From Pseudomonas fluorescens (GTDB taxonomy: Bacteria > Pseudomonadota > Gammaproteobacteria > Pseudomonadales > Pseudomonadaceae), in NCBI RefSeq assembly GCF_003732425.1, contig NZ_MOBX01000001.1, positions 211,402 to 275,401 of the forward strand: 64,000 bases of DNA, in the 5' to 3' direction. The translations under genes and the position numbers were made by a program. Positions within the stretch are counted from its first letter, which is position 1. Each line of letters opens with the position of its first letter. This document shows positions 56,771 through 64,000 of the stretch, one piece after another. The notes beneath the pieces are model-generated. The model was not told where the DNA came from, did not search any database, and saw only the letters and a program-made list of their open reading frames with translations.

Positions 56771-58225
56771 TTAGACTTCGTTAAGCTGTACGTTGAGCAG
56801 CTTTGCGATTGCTTCTCCATACGCCGGATCGGCTTTGTAGAAATGCTGCAATTGACGATCAACCACATCTGGCGAAACATCGCTCATGGCGCCGGCGATA
56901 TTGCTGACCAGCAAGGCTTTTTGCTCGTCGCTCATCAGGCGGAACAACGCACCGGCGTGACTGTAGTAATCGGTATCTTCGCGATGATCGTAGCGATCGG
57001 CAGCACCGCTCAAGGCCAGCGCAGGTTCAGCGTAACGCGGAGCTTGCTTCGGCGCTTCGGTGTAGCTGTTCGGTTCGTAGTTAGGTGCTGCCCCACCGTT
57101 GCTGCCGAACGCCATCGAACCGTCACGCTGGTAGGTGTTAACCGGGCTGCGTGGAGCATTCACCGGCAGTTGCTGGTGATTGGTACCGACACGGTAGCGG
57201 TGCGCGTCGGCGTAGGCGAACACGCGGCCTTGCAGCATGCGATCCGGCGACAGACCGACACCTGGCACCATGTTGCTTGGGCCGAACGCCGCTTGCTCGA
57301 CTTCAGCGAAGTAGTTCTGTGGGTTGCGGTTCAGCTCCAGTTCACCCACTTCGATCAGCGGGAATTCTTTCTGCGACCAGGTTTTGGTGACGTCAAAAGG
57401 ATTCTCGTAATGCGCCGCAGCCTGGGCTTCAGTCATGATCTGAATGCACACGCGCCATTTCGGGAAGTCACCGCGCTCGATGGCTTCGAACAGGTCGCGC
57501 TGGGCGTAGTCTGGATCAGTCCCCGCCAACCGCGCGGCATCGGCCGGTGCCAGATTCTTGATGCCTTGCTTGGTCTTGTAGTGCCATTTCACCCAGTGAC
57601 GCTCACCTTTAGCGCTGATCAGGCTATAGGTATGGCTGCCGAAGCCGTGCATGTGACGGTAGCCGTCCGGGATGCCTCGATCGGAGAACAGAATGGTGAC
57701 CTGGTGCAACGCCTCAGGCGAGTGCGACCAGAAGTCCCAAATCATCTGCGCGCTTTTCAGGTTGCTTTGCGGCAGGCGTTTTTGCGTGTGGATAAAATCA
57801 GGAAACTTCAGTGGATCGCGAATGAAGAACACTGGCGTGTTGTTGCCAACGATGTCCCAGTTACCTTCTTCGGTATAGAACTTCAGAGCGAAGCCGCGCG
57901 GATCACGTTCAGTGTCGGCCGAACCGCGTTCGCCACCTACGGTTGAAAAACGCAAGAACGTTGGCGTTTGTTTGCCGACAGCTTCGAACAGCTTGGCACT
58001 GGTGTACTCAGTGATGTCGCGAGTGACAGTGAAAGTGCCATAAGCACCCGAGCCTTTAGCGTGTACTCGGCGCTCAGGGATGTTTTCACGGTTGAAATGG
58101 GCAAGCTTTTCGATCAGGTGAAAATCGTCGAGCAGCAGTGGGCCACGCGGGCCGGCGGAGCGAGAATTCTGGTTATCAGCGACAGGTGCGCCACTGGCGG
58201 TCGTAAGCGTTTTGATCTGGCTCAT
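56771..58225 (-). CDS. katA: Monofunctional catalase KatA
   Basis: A 484-residue small-subunit clade 3 catalase. The active-site His is in [14 protein letters not shown], the distal Asn in [15 protein letters not shown], and the heme-ligand Tyr in [14 protein letters not shown]. The NADPH-pocket region is also present. No signal peptide is seen. AGAGGAAG lies before the ATG. It removes hydrogen peroxide in the cytoplasm and, in P. aeruginosa, is the main housekeeping catalase and depends on bfrA-stored iron; bfrA is its neighbour here too. Confidence 0.97.
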   Translation of the reverse strand: MSQIKTLTTASGAPVADNQNSRSAGPRGPLLLDDFHLIEKLAHFNRENIPERRVHAKGSGAYGTFTVTRDITEYTSAKLFEAVGKQTPTFLRFSTVGGERGSADTERDPRGFALKFYTEEGNWDIVGNNTPVFFIRDPLKFPDFIHTQKRLPQSNLKSAQMIWDFWSHSPEALHQVTILFSDRGIPDGYRHMHGFGSHTYSLISAKGERHWVKWHYKTKQGIKNLAPADAARLAGTDPDYAQRDLFEAIERGDFPKWRVCIQIMTEAQAAAHYENPFDVTKTWSQKEFPLIEVGELELNRNPQNYFAEVEQAAFGPSNMVPGVGLSPDRMLQGRVFAYADAHRYRVGTNHQQLPVNAPRSPVNTYQRDGSMAFGSNGGAAPNYEPNSYTEAPKQAPRYAEPALALSGAADRYDHREDTDYYSHAGALFRLMSDEQKALLVSNIAGAMSDVSPDVVDRQLQHFYKADPAYGEAIAKLLNVQLNEV

Positions 58226-58280
58226 ACGGTCTTCTTCCTCTGTCAGTCTTGAAACTGCCGGCTAATCGGCTTGGTGGGAA

Positions 58281-58308
58281 GTATTAATCATCCATGTGAC
58301 AGCCACAA
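58281..58308 (-). promoter_or_regulatory. Candidate sigma70 promoter of katA
   Basis: On the minus strand TTGTGG (58303-58308) and TAATAC (58281-58286) are separated by 16 bp, about 55 bp before the katA start codon. The spacing and both hexamers are acceptable. A full OxyR site (four ATAG/CTAT elements) could not be found in the surrounding 240-bp gap, although ATAG-N7-CTAA occurs at about 58330. Confidence 0.5.
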
Positions 58309-58420
58309 ATTCATTAACTTGCATGTATCGATAGATAATTACTAATTATGCTTCCCGGCACATAGTGCCAACAGATACATGTCAGAAGCTTGTATGAACA
58401 GCGCATTTTATTGCGCGCAC

Positions 58421-58445
58421 AAAAAACCGGGCACTAGGCCCGGTT
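58421..58445 (-). terminator. Terminator of the alpha operon after rplQ
   Basis: On the minus strand AACCGGGC, a short loop and GCCCGGTT are followed by TTTTGTGCGC. It ends the rpsM-rplQ transcript about 20 bp after the rplQ stop. Confidence 0.88.
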
Positions 58446-58465
58446 CTTTGTTTCAGACTGACGTC

Positions 58466-58852
58466 TTACTCGGCGGATACAGCTTCGCCAGCAGTAGCAC
58501 GATCAACCAACTCGACGTACGCCATAGGCGCGTTGTCGCCAGCGCGGAAACCGCACTTGAGGATGCGCAGGTAGCCACCCTCACGGGTAGCGTAACGCTT
58601 GCCCAGGTCGTTGAAGAGCTTACCAACGATAGCTTTCGAACGAGTACGGTCGAAAGCCAGACGGCGGTTAGCCAGGCTGTCTGTCTTGGCCAGAGTGATC
58701 AGCGGCTCGGCAACGCGGCGCAGTTCTTTGGCTTTTGGCAGAGTAGTTTTGATCAGCTCGTGCTCGAACAGCGACACCGCCATGTTTTGGAACATGGCCT
58801 TGCGGTGCGAGCTGGTGCGGCTCAGGTGACGACCACTTTTACGATGACGCAT
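58466..58852 (-). CDS. rplQ: 50S ribosomal protein L17
   Basis: A 128-residue protein beginning [20 protein letters not shown] and containing [20 protein letters not shown], both diagnostic of L17. The length matches other Pseudomonas L17. It is the last gene of the alpha operon, 42 bp after rpoA, and is followed by a strong terminator. Confidence 0.99.
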
Positions 58853-58894
58853 GGTTCATTCCTTACCAAACACTACGTTCGGTGATTACGACGA

Positions 58895-59896
58895 TCAGGC
58901 AGTCGCCTTGTCGTCCTTCTTAAGACTTGCAGGCGGCCAGTTGTCGAGGCGCATGCCGAGGGACAGACCGCGGGAGGCCAGAACGTCCTTGATTTCAGTC
59001 AAGGATTTCTTGCCCAGGTTCGGAGTCTTCAACAGCTCTACTTCGGTACGCTGAATCAGGTCACCGATGTAGTAGATGTTTTCCGCCTTAAGGCAGTTAG
59101 CCGAACGTACAGTCAGTTCCAGATCGTCAACCGGGCGAAGCAGGATCGGATCGATCTCGTCTTCCTGCTCGACAACCACTGGCTCACTGTCACCTTTGAG
59201 GTCGACGAACGCAGCCAACTGCTGTTGCAGGATGGTTGCAGCGCGGCGGATAGCCTCTTCAGGATCCAGAGTACCGTTGGTTTCCAGATCAATAACCAGC
59301 TTGTCCAGGTTGGTACGCTGCTCGACACGGGCGTTTTCCACCACGTATGCGATACGGCGAACCGGGCTGAACGAAGAGTCAAGCTGCAAGCGACCGATGC
59401 TGCGGCTTTCGTCTTCATCGCTCTGACGCGAGTCGGCTGGTTCATAACCACGACCACGAGCTACGGTGAGCTTCATGTTCAGGGCGCCGTTAGACGCCAG
59501 GTTAGCGATTACGTGATCGGGATTAACGATCTCGACATCATGATCCAGCTGAATATCGGCAGCGGTAACCACCCCCGAACCCTTCTTCGACAAGGTCAGC
59601 GTAACTTCGTCACGACCGTGCAGCTTGATGGCCAGACCTTTAAGGTTCAACAGGATTTCAATTACGTCTTCCTGTACACCTTCGATGGCGCTGTACTCGT
59701 GGAGCACACCGTCAATCTCGGCCTCGACTACTGCGCAGCCGGGCATTGAGGACAACAGGATGCGTCGCAGCGCGTTGCCCAGGGTGTGGCCAAAACCACG
59801 CTCGAGAGGCTCGAGAGTGATCTTGGCGCGGGTTGGACTGACAACCTGCACATCAATGTGGCGGGGTGTCAGGAACTCATTTACCGAAATCTGCAT
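58895..59896 (-). CDS. rpoA: DNA-directed RNA polymerase alpha subunit
   Basis: A 333-residue protein. The N-terminal dimerisation domain has [20 protein letters not shown] and [20 protein letters not shown]; the C-terminal domain has [20 protein letters not shown] and [20 protein letters not shown], including the activator and UP-element binding surface. The length is exactly as in other Pseudomonas. It lies between rpsD and rplQ in the standard order. Confidence 0.99.
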   Translation of the reverse strand: MQISVNEFLTPRHIDVQVVSPTRAKITLEPLERGFGHTLGNALRRILLSSMPGCAVVEAEIDGVLHEYSAIEGVQEDVIEILLNLKGLAIKLHGRDEVTLTLSKKGSGVVTAADIQLDHDVEIVNPDHVIANLASNGALNMKLTVARGRGYEPADSRQSDEDESRSIGRLQLDSSFSPVRRIAYVVENARVEQRTNLDKLVIDLETNGTLDPEEAIRRAATILQQQLAAFVDLKGDSEPVVVEQEDEIDPILLRPVDDLELTVRSANCLKAENIYYIGDLIQRTEVELLKTPNLGKKSLTEIKDVLASRGLSLGMRLDNWPPASLKKDDKATA

Positions 59897-59918
59897 GGAT
59901 GCACCTATTTTCTAGCCC

Positions 59919-60539
59919 TTACTTGGAGTAGAGCTCGACAATCAGGCTTTCGTTGATGTCGGCGGACAGATCACTGCGAGCAGGAACGTTCTTGAAAACG
60001 CCCGACTTCTTCTCAGTGTCTACTTCTACCCATTCTACGCGGCCACGTTGGGCACACAGATCGAGAGCTTGGACAATGCGAAGTTGGTTTTTTGCTTTCT
60101 CGCGAACTGCAACCACGTCACCAGCACGAACCTGATACGACGGAACGTTTACGGTCTGACCGTTAACGCTGATCGACTTGTGCGATACCAGCTGACGGGA
60201 TTCGGCACGAGTCGAACCAAAGCCCATACGGTATACAACGTTGTCCAGACGGCATTCGAGCAGTTGCAGCAGGTTTTCACCGGTTGCACCTTTCTTGCCA
60301 GCAGCTTCTTTGTAGTAGCCGCTGAACTGACGCTCGAGAACGCCGTAGATACGACGGACCTTCTGCTTTTCACGCAGTTGGGTGCCGTAATCGGACTGGC
60401 GACCGCGGCGTTGGCCGTGGATACCAGGTGCTGCTTCAATGTTGCACTTCGATTCGATCGCGCGCACGCCGCTCTTCAGGAAGAGATCGGTGCCTTCGCG
60501 ACGAGCGAGTTTGCATTTTGGACCAATGTAACGAGCCAT
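59919..60539 (-). CDS. rpsD: 30S ribosomal protein S4
   Basis: A 206-residue protein with [19 protein letters not shown] at the start and an S4 RNA-binding domain around [20 protein letters not shown] and [21 protein letters not shown]4 is a primary 16S rRNA binder and, in E. coli, the translational repressor of the alpha operon. It sits in the usual place between rpsK and rpoA. Confidence 0.99.
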   Translation of the reverse strand: MARYIGPKCKLARREGTDLFLKSGVRAIESKCNIEAAPGIHGQRRGRQSDYGTQLREKQKVRRIYGVLERQFSGYYKEAAGKKGATGENLLQLLECRLDNVVYRMGFGSTRAESRQLVSHKSISVNGQTVNVPSYQVRAGDVVAVREKAKNQLRIVQALDLCAQRGRVEWVEVDTEKKSGVFKNVPARSDLSADINESLIVELYSK

Positions 60540-60557
60540 TCTTTACAATCTCCTGGA

Positions 60558-60947
60558 TTACACGCGGCGCTTCTTCGGCGGACGGCACCCGTTGTGCGGG
60601 ATTGGCGTCACGTCGGTGATGCTGGCGATCTTGTAGCCACAGCCGTTCAAAGCGCGGACTGCGGATTCACGACCTGGACCTGGACCCTTGACGTTAACGT
60701 CGAGGTTTTTCAGGCCGTATTCCAGCGCAGCTTGACCAGCACGTTCAGCAGCTACTTGAGCAGCAAACGGGGTGGACTTGCGGGAACCGCGGAAACCCGA
60801 ACCACCGGAGGTAGCCCAGGAAAGAGCGTTACCTTGACGGTCGGTAATGGTCACGATGGTGTTGTTAAAAGATGCATGGATGTGGGCGATGCCATCAACC
60901 ACTGTCTTTTTAACTTTTTTACGAGGACGAGCAGCAGGTTTTGCCAT
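60558..60947 (-). CDS. rpsK: 30S ribosomal protein S11
   Basis: A 129-residue protein with a basic N-terminus ([20 protein letters not shown]), [20 protein letters not shown] and the typical end [20 protein letters not shown]. It lies 18 bp before rpsD and 30 bp after rpsM in transcription order. Confidence 0.99.
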   Translation of the reverse strand: MAKPAARPRKKVKKTVVDGIAHIHASFNNTIVTITDRQGNALSWATSGGSGFRGSRKSTPFAAQVAAERAGQAALEYGLKNLDVNVKGPGPGRESAVRALNGCGYKIASITDVTPIPHNGCRPPKKRRV

Positions 60948-60977
60948 GATTAAATTCCTGTCGATTCGCTGGGGCGA

Positions 60978-61334
60978 TTACTTGCGGATCGGCTTACGCG
61001 GACCTTTACGGGTACGCGCGTTGGTCTTGGTACGCTGACCGCGTACTGGCAGACCACGACGATGACGCAGACCGCGATAGCAACCGAGGTCCATCAAGCG
61101 CTTGATTTTCATGTTGATTTCGCGACGCAGGTCACCTTCAGTGGTGAACTTCGCCACTTCGCCACGCAGCTGTTCAATTTGCTCGTCGCTCAGATCTTTG
61201 ATCTTTGCTGCTGGGTTTACCCCAGTCACTGCACAGATCTTCTGTGCAGTAGTGCGACCAACACCATAGATGTAGGTCAGCGAGATAACAGTATGCTTGT
61301 TATCTGGAATGTTAACGCCTGCAATACGGGCCAT
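60978..61334 (-). CDS. rpsM: 30S ribosomal protein S13
   Basis: A 118-residue protein starting [20 protein letters not shown] and with [20 protein letters not shown] near its end, both diagnostic of S13. It is the first gene of the alpha operon. A sigma70-type promoter lies 60-90 bp upstream, and any S4 feedback site would be in the short leader between. Confidence 0.99.
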   Translation of the reverse strand: MARIAGVNIPDNKHTVISLTYIYGVGRTTAQKICAVTGVNPAAKIKDLSDEQIEQLRGEVAKFTTEGDLRREINMKIKRLMDLGCYRGLRHRRGLPVRGQRTKTNARTRKGPRKPIRK

Positions 61335-61393
61335 TCAGTGGGACTCCAATTGACAGCTACCTACGCCCCGGAAGCCAAGAAATAGGGCGCGAG

Positions 61394-61422
61394 ATAATAT
61401 CGCTGTAATAACAAATAATCAA
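61394..61422 (-). promoter_or_regulatory. Sigma70 promoter of the alpha operon
   Basis: On the minus strand TTGATT (61417-61422) and TATTAT (61394-61399) are separated by exactly 17 bp, each differing from consensus at one or two positions. The gap lies between rpmJ and rpsM, where an independent alpha-operon promoter is expected. Confidence 0.75.
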
Positions 61423-61446
61423 CCCGGTAGCGCACTAGCTACCGGG
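61423..61446 (-). terminator. Stem-loop between rpmJ and rpsM (possible terminator/attenuator)
   Basis: CCCGGTAGC and GCTACCGGG form a perfect 9-bp stem with a six-base loop after rpmJ. On the minus strand it is followed by TTGATTATTTGTTATT, a weak T-rich tail that overlaps the -35 of the next promoter. It may partly end the upstream spc-type transcript. Confidence 0.65.
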
Positions 61447-61464
61447 CTTGAAGCACAATCACAC

Positions 61465-61581
61465 TCAGCCTTGGCGCTGTTTGTGACGCGGTTCCGCGCT
61501 GCAAATTACTCGAACAACACCTTCGCGGCGAATAATCTTGCAGTTACGGCACAGCTTTTTCACCGATGCACGAACTTTCAT
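61465..61581 (-). CDS. rpmJ: 50S ribosomal protein L36
   Basis: A 38-residue protein read directly from the minus strand: [19 protein letters not shown] continuing through an [19 protein letters not shown] end. The Cys-x2-Cys, Cys, His zinc-ribbon residues (C11, C14, C27, H33) are all present, so it is the zinc-binding (C+) form. It lies 27 bp after secY in transcription order. It was too short for ordinary ORF calling. Confidence 0.97.
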
Positions 61582-61608
61582 CACCAACTCCTCGAACCTT
61601 ATGGGTAC

Positions 61609-62937
61609 TCAGCGCAACATGCCGCTGCCGTAACCCTTCAGGTTGGCTTTCTTCATCAGGGATTCGTACTGGTGCGAAACGAGGTGCGATTGTACTTGGG
61701 ACATGAAGTCCATCACAACCACGACCACGATCAGCAACGAGGTCCCGCCAAGGTAGAACGGAACGTTTGCTGCAACCACCAGGAACTGGGGCAACAGGCA
61801 CACGGCCGTCATGTAAAGAGCACCGAACATGGTCAAGCGGGTCAGAACGCCATCAATGTAGCGCGCAGACTGCTCACCTGGACGGATGCCCGGAATAAAG
61901 GCACCGGACTTCTTCAGGTTTTCCGCTACGTCTTTCGGATTGAACATCAACGCCGTATAGAAGAAGCAGAAGAAAATAATCCCTGCACTAAACAGCAGAA
62001 TATTCAACGGCTGACCAGGAGCGATCGACTGCGAGATGTCCTGCAACCAGCCCATACCTTCAGACTGACCGAACCAGGCACCCAACGAAGCCGGGAACAG
62101 CAAAATGCTGCTCGCGAAAATAGCCGGAATAACACCGGCCATGTTCACCTTCAACGGTAAGTGGCTAGTCTGCGCAGCAAAAACCTTGCGGCCCTGCTGA
62201 CGCTTGGCGTAGTGAACAGCGATACGACGCTGACCACGCTCAATGAACACCACGAAACCGATAATCGCTACTGCCAGCAAACCGATGGCAACCAAGGCGA
62301 AGATGTTGATATCACCCTGACGCGCAGACTCGAAAGACTGCCCGATTGCTCTCGGAAGACCGGCGACGATACCCGAAAAAATCAACATCGAGATACCGTT
62401 GCCTACACCACGCTCAGTAATCTGCTCACCCAGCCACATCATGAACATCGCACCAGCCACAAACGTGGATACCGCGACGAAATGGAAGCCAAAGTCACCA
62501 GTGAACGCAACGCCCTGCCCCGCCAGACCTATGGACATGCCAATAGCCTGAACGAGAGCGAGGACGACGGTGCCGTAGCGGGTGTACTGGCTGATCTTGC
62601 GACGGCCAGCTTCACCTTCCTTCTTCAACTGCTCCAGCTGCGGGCTGACGGCGGTCATCAGTTGCATGATGATCGATGCCGAAATGTACGGCATGATCCC
62701 CAGTGCAAAGATGCTCATCCGTTCCAGCGCGCCGCCGGAGAACATGTTGAACAAGCTAAGAATGGTCCCCTCATTCTGTCGAAACAGGTCTGCGAGTCGG
62801 TCCGGGTTGATACCTGGAACCGGGATGTGTGCGCCTATTCGGTAGACGATAATCGCCAGGAACAGAAAACGCAGACGAGCCCAGAGTTCAGACATACCGC
62901 CTTTGCCGAGCGCAGAGAGAGCACCTTGCTTAGCCAT
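61609..62937 (-). CDS. secY: Protein translocase subunit SecY
   Basis: A 442-residue membrane protein with ten transmembrane segments. [20 protein letters not shown] at the start, [20 protein letters not shown] (plug and TM2), PIFNPVN-type loops and the cytoplasmic C5 tip ([20 protein letters not shown]) are diagnostic. It is the channel of the Sec translocon used by the many exported proteins in this window. It follows rplO with no gap and precedes rpmJ. Confidence 0.99.
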   Translation of the reverse strand: MAKQGALSALGKGGMSELWARLRFLFLAIIVYRIGAHIPVPGINPDRLADLFRQNEGTILSLFNMFSGGALERMSIFALGIMPYISASIIMQLMTAVSPQLEQLKKEGEAGRRKISQYTRYGTVVLALVQAIGMSIGLAGQGVAFTGDFGFHFVAVSTFVAGAMFMMWLGEQITERGVGNGISMLIFSGIVAGLPRAIGQSFESARQGDINIFALVAIGLLAVAIIGFVVFIERGQRRIAVHYAKRQQGRKVFAAQTSHLPLKVNMAGVIPAIFASSILLFPASLGAWFGQSEGMGWLQDISQSIAPGQPLNILLFSAGIIFFCFFYTALMFNPKDVAENLKKSGAFIPGIRPGEQSARYIDGVLTRLTMFGALYMTAVCLLPQFLVVAANVPFYLGGTSLLIVVVVVMDFMSQVQSHLVSHQYESLMKKANLKGYGSGMLR

Positions 62938-63375
62938 TTATTCCTCGAACTTGCCGCCAGCTGCTTCGATAGCCGCACGCGCACCTTTGGTGGCGCCGAT
63001 TCCCTTGCCGATAGTGACAGCGCGAGTCACTTCACCGGACAGCATGATTTTCACACGCTGTACGTTGACGTTGATCACGTTGGCATCTTTCAGGGACTGC
63101 ACGGTGACGATGTCGCCTTCCACTTTAGCCAGCTCGGACAAACGCACTTCTGCGCGATCCATGGCTTTCAGGGAAACGAAACCGAACTTCGGCAGGCGAC
63201 GATGCAGCGGCTGTTGGCCGCCTTCAAAGCCTGGAGCAATGGTGCCACCGGAGCGGGAGGTCTGACCTTTGTGACCACGGCCACCAGTCTTACCCAAACC
63301 GCTACCGATACCACGGCCCGGACGATGCTTTTCGCGACGGGAACCCGGCGCTGGACTCAGATCATTGAGTTTCAT
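62938..63375 (-). CDS. rplO: 50S ribosomal protein L15
   Basis: A 145-residue protein beginning [20 protein letters not shown] and with the Gly-rich [20 protein letters not shown] typical of L15, followed by a globular domain ending in [14 protein letters not shown]. Its stop codon directly abuts the secY start. Confidence 0.99.
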   Translation of the reverse strand: MKLNDLSPAPGSRREKHRPGRGIGSGLGKTGGRGHKGQTSRSGGTIAPGFEGGQQPLHRRLPKFGFVSLKAMDRAEVRLSELAKVEGDIVTVQSLKDANVINVNVQRVKIMLSGEVTRAVTIGKGIGATKGARAAIEAAGGKFEE

Positions 63376-63378
63376 CGA

Positions 63379-63555
63379 TTAACCCTCGACACGCAGCATG
63401 TAGTAAGCCTTGTTGATCATCCCGCGATTCTCGGGAGTATCCTGGACTTCTACAGTGTGACCGATGCGACGCAGACCCAGACCCTTAACGCACAGTTTGT
63501 GGTTAGGGATGCGGCCGGTCATGCTTTTGATCAGCGTTACTTTAACGGTAGCCAT
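63379..63555 (-). CDS. rpmD: 50S ribosomal protein L30
   Basis: A 58-residue protein read from the minus strand, starting [20 protein letters not shown] and including [20 protein letters not shown] and [13 protein letters not shown] at its end. This is the usual length for L30. It lies between rpsE and rplO with two to three bases on each side. It was too short for ordinary ORF calling. Confidence 0.98.
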
Positions 63556-63557
63556 GA

Positions 63558-64000
63558 TCAGAAGATCTCCTTGACGCTTTTGCCACGCTTGGCGGCAATG
63601 GATTCAGGAGACTGCATAGCTTTCAAACCTTTGAAAGTGGCGTGAACCACGTTTACCGGGTTAGTCGAGCCATAGCACTTGGCCAGAACGTTCTGAACGC
63701 CAGCAACTTCGAGGACAGCACGCATAGCGCCGCCAGCGATGATACCGGTACCTTCAGAAGCAGGCTGCATGTACACCTTCGAAGCGCCGTGAGCGGACTT
63801 CATTGCGTACTGCAGAGTGGTGCCGTTCAGATCAACTTGGATCATGTTGCGGCGAGCAGCTTCCATTGCCTTCTGGATCGCAGCAGGCACTTCACGCGAC
63901 TTGCCACGGCCGAAGCCAACACGCCCTTTACCATCACCAACCACGGTCAACGCGGTGAAAGTGAAGATACGGCCGCCTTTAACGGTTTTGGCTACGCGGT
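63558..64000 (-). CDS. rpsE: 30S ribosomal protein S5 (partial, N-terminus beyond window)
   Basis: About 147 C-terminal residues are visible. From the edge the protein reads [20 protein letters not shown], the central S5 double-stranded-RNA-binding motif, then [20 protein letters not shown] and the end [14 protein letters not shown]. Only about 20 residues are missing. The gene continues to the right with the rest of the spc operon. Confidence 0.98.

Noticed and set aside
58226..58465. OxyR site upstream of katA
   Set aside because: Only one partial ATAG-N7-CTAA element is present, short of the four-part motif, so no site is called.
61471..63645. Plus-strand frames of 229 and 494 codons opposite rpmJ, secY, rplO and rpmD
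   Set aside because: The minus strand encodes well-known ribosomal proteins and SecY with normal spacing; the plus-strand products are low-complexity shadows.

Overview
This is a 64 kb chromosomal segment of a Pseudomonas, most likely from the P. fluorescens complex. Three things support this: moderately high GC; the gene order ispA-dxs / ribA-pgpA-thiL-nusB-ribH-ribBA-ribE-ribD-nrdR and ssb-MFS-uvrA-bfrA-katA-rplQ-rpoA, which matches two blocks of the P. aeruginosa chromosome (from memory, around PA4042-PA4069 and PA4232 onward); and many intergenic REP pairs of the three families typical of fluorescent pseudomonads. No prophage, insertion sequence, CRISPR array, rRNA or tRNA was seen.

Layout. 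1-6386 (minus): a mag/yfa-type operon (DUF2135, DUF2138, DUF1175, alpha-2-macroglobulin); the macroglobulin runs off the left edge and has Gly where the thioester Cys would be. 6581-7810: a Fic protein with a C-terminal winged-helix, preceded by two tandem palindromes. 7923-11039: xseB-ispA-dxs (exonuclease VII subunit, isoprenoid precursors). 11180-14435: BtuB-like receptor convergent with a BtuF-like binding protein and a small membrane protein. 14432-22165 (minus): riboflavin genes mixed with thiL, nusB, pgpA, nrdR and a periplasmic solute-binding protein. 22294-24466: lipoprotein, methyltransferase and the thioredoxin-TPR co-chaperone CnoX. 25001-28290: a zinc-linked operon (His-rich periplasmic protein, MacB-type ABC pair, DUF3299) behind a possible Zur site. 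28433-31198: OprG behind a likely Anr box, then two nucleotide-sugar SDR proteins. 31530-38056: Lhr helicase and an MscS-family channel. 38455-42432: DUF72 protein and a ybhP-clsB-ybhN operon (cardiolipin synthesis). 42526-44380: a DUF3182 protein with ATP-grasp-like features coupled to an alpha/beta hydrolase. 44660-46317: divergent GlxA-type regulator and isochorismatase-family hydrolase.

46381-51019 is the most interesting stretch: a six-gene yjfIJKLMC-type operon (DUF2170, PspA family, DUF2491, DUF350, DUF1190, glutathionylspermidine-synthase-like ATP-grasp). Its promoter lies between two identical 12-bp palindromes inside a perfect 16-bp inverted repeat. The first protein carries an N-terminal extension that resembles a small strand-helix DNA-binding segment, so it is a candidate autoregulator. 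A membrane-remodelling PspA homologue together with an ATP-grasp amide ligase suggests an envelope-stress or membrane-modification system whose chemistry is not established.

51131-58225: ssb, a YajR-like MFS transporter, uvrA, a bacterioferritin lacking the heme Met, and catalase katA. 58466-64000 (minus): the distal part of the ribosomal-protein cluster (rpsE, rpmD, rplO, secY, rpmJ) and the alpha operon (rpsM, rpsK, rpsD, rpoA, rplQ) with a recognisable sigma70 promoter before rpsM.

Thirteen REP-type inverted pairs sit in intergenic gaps, three of them inside apparent operons. Start codons were reassigned where ribosome-binding sites, signal peptides or overlaps favoured an internal start. 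All functional names come from motif recognition by eye; no database search was run.
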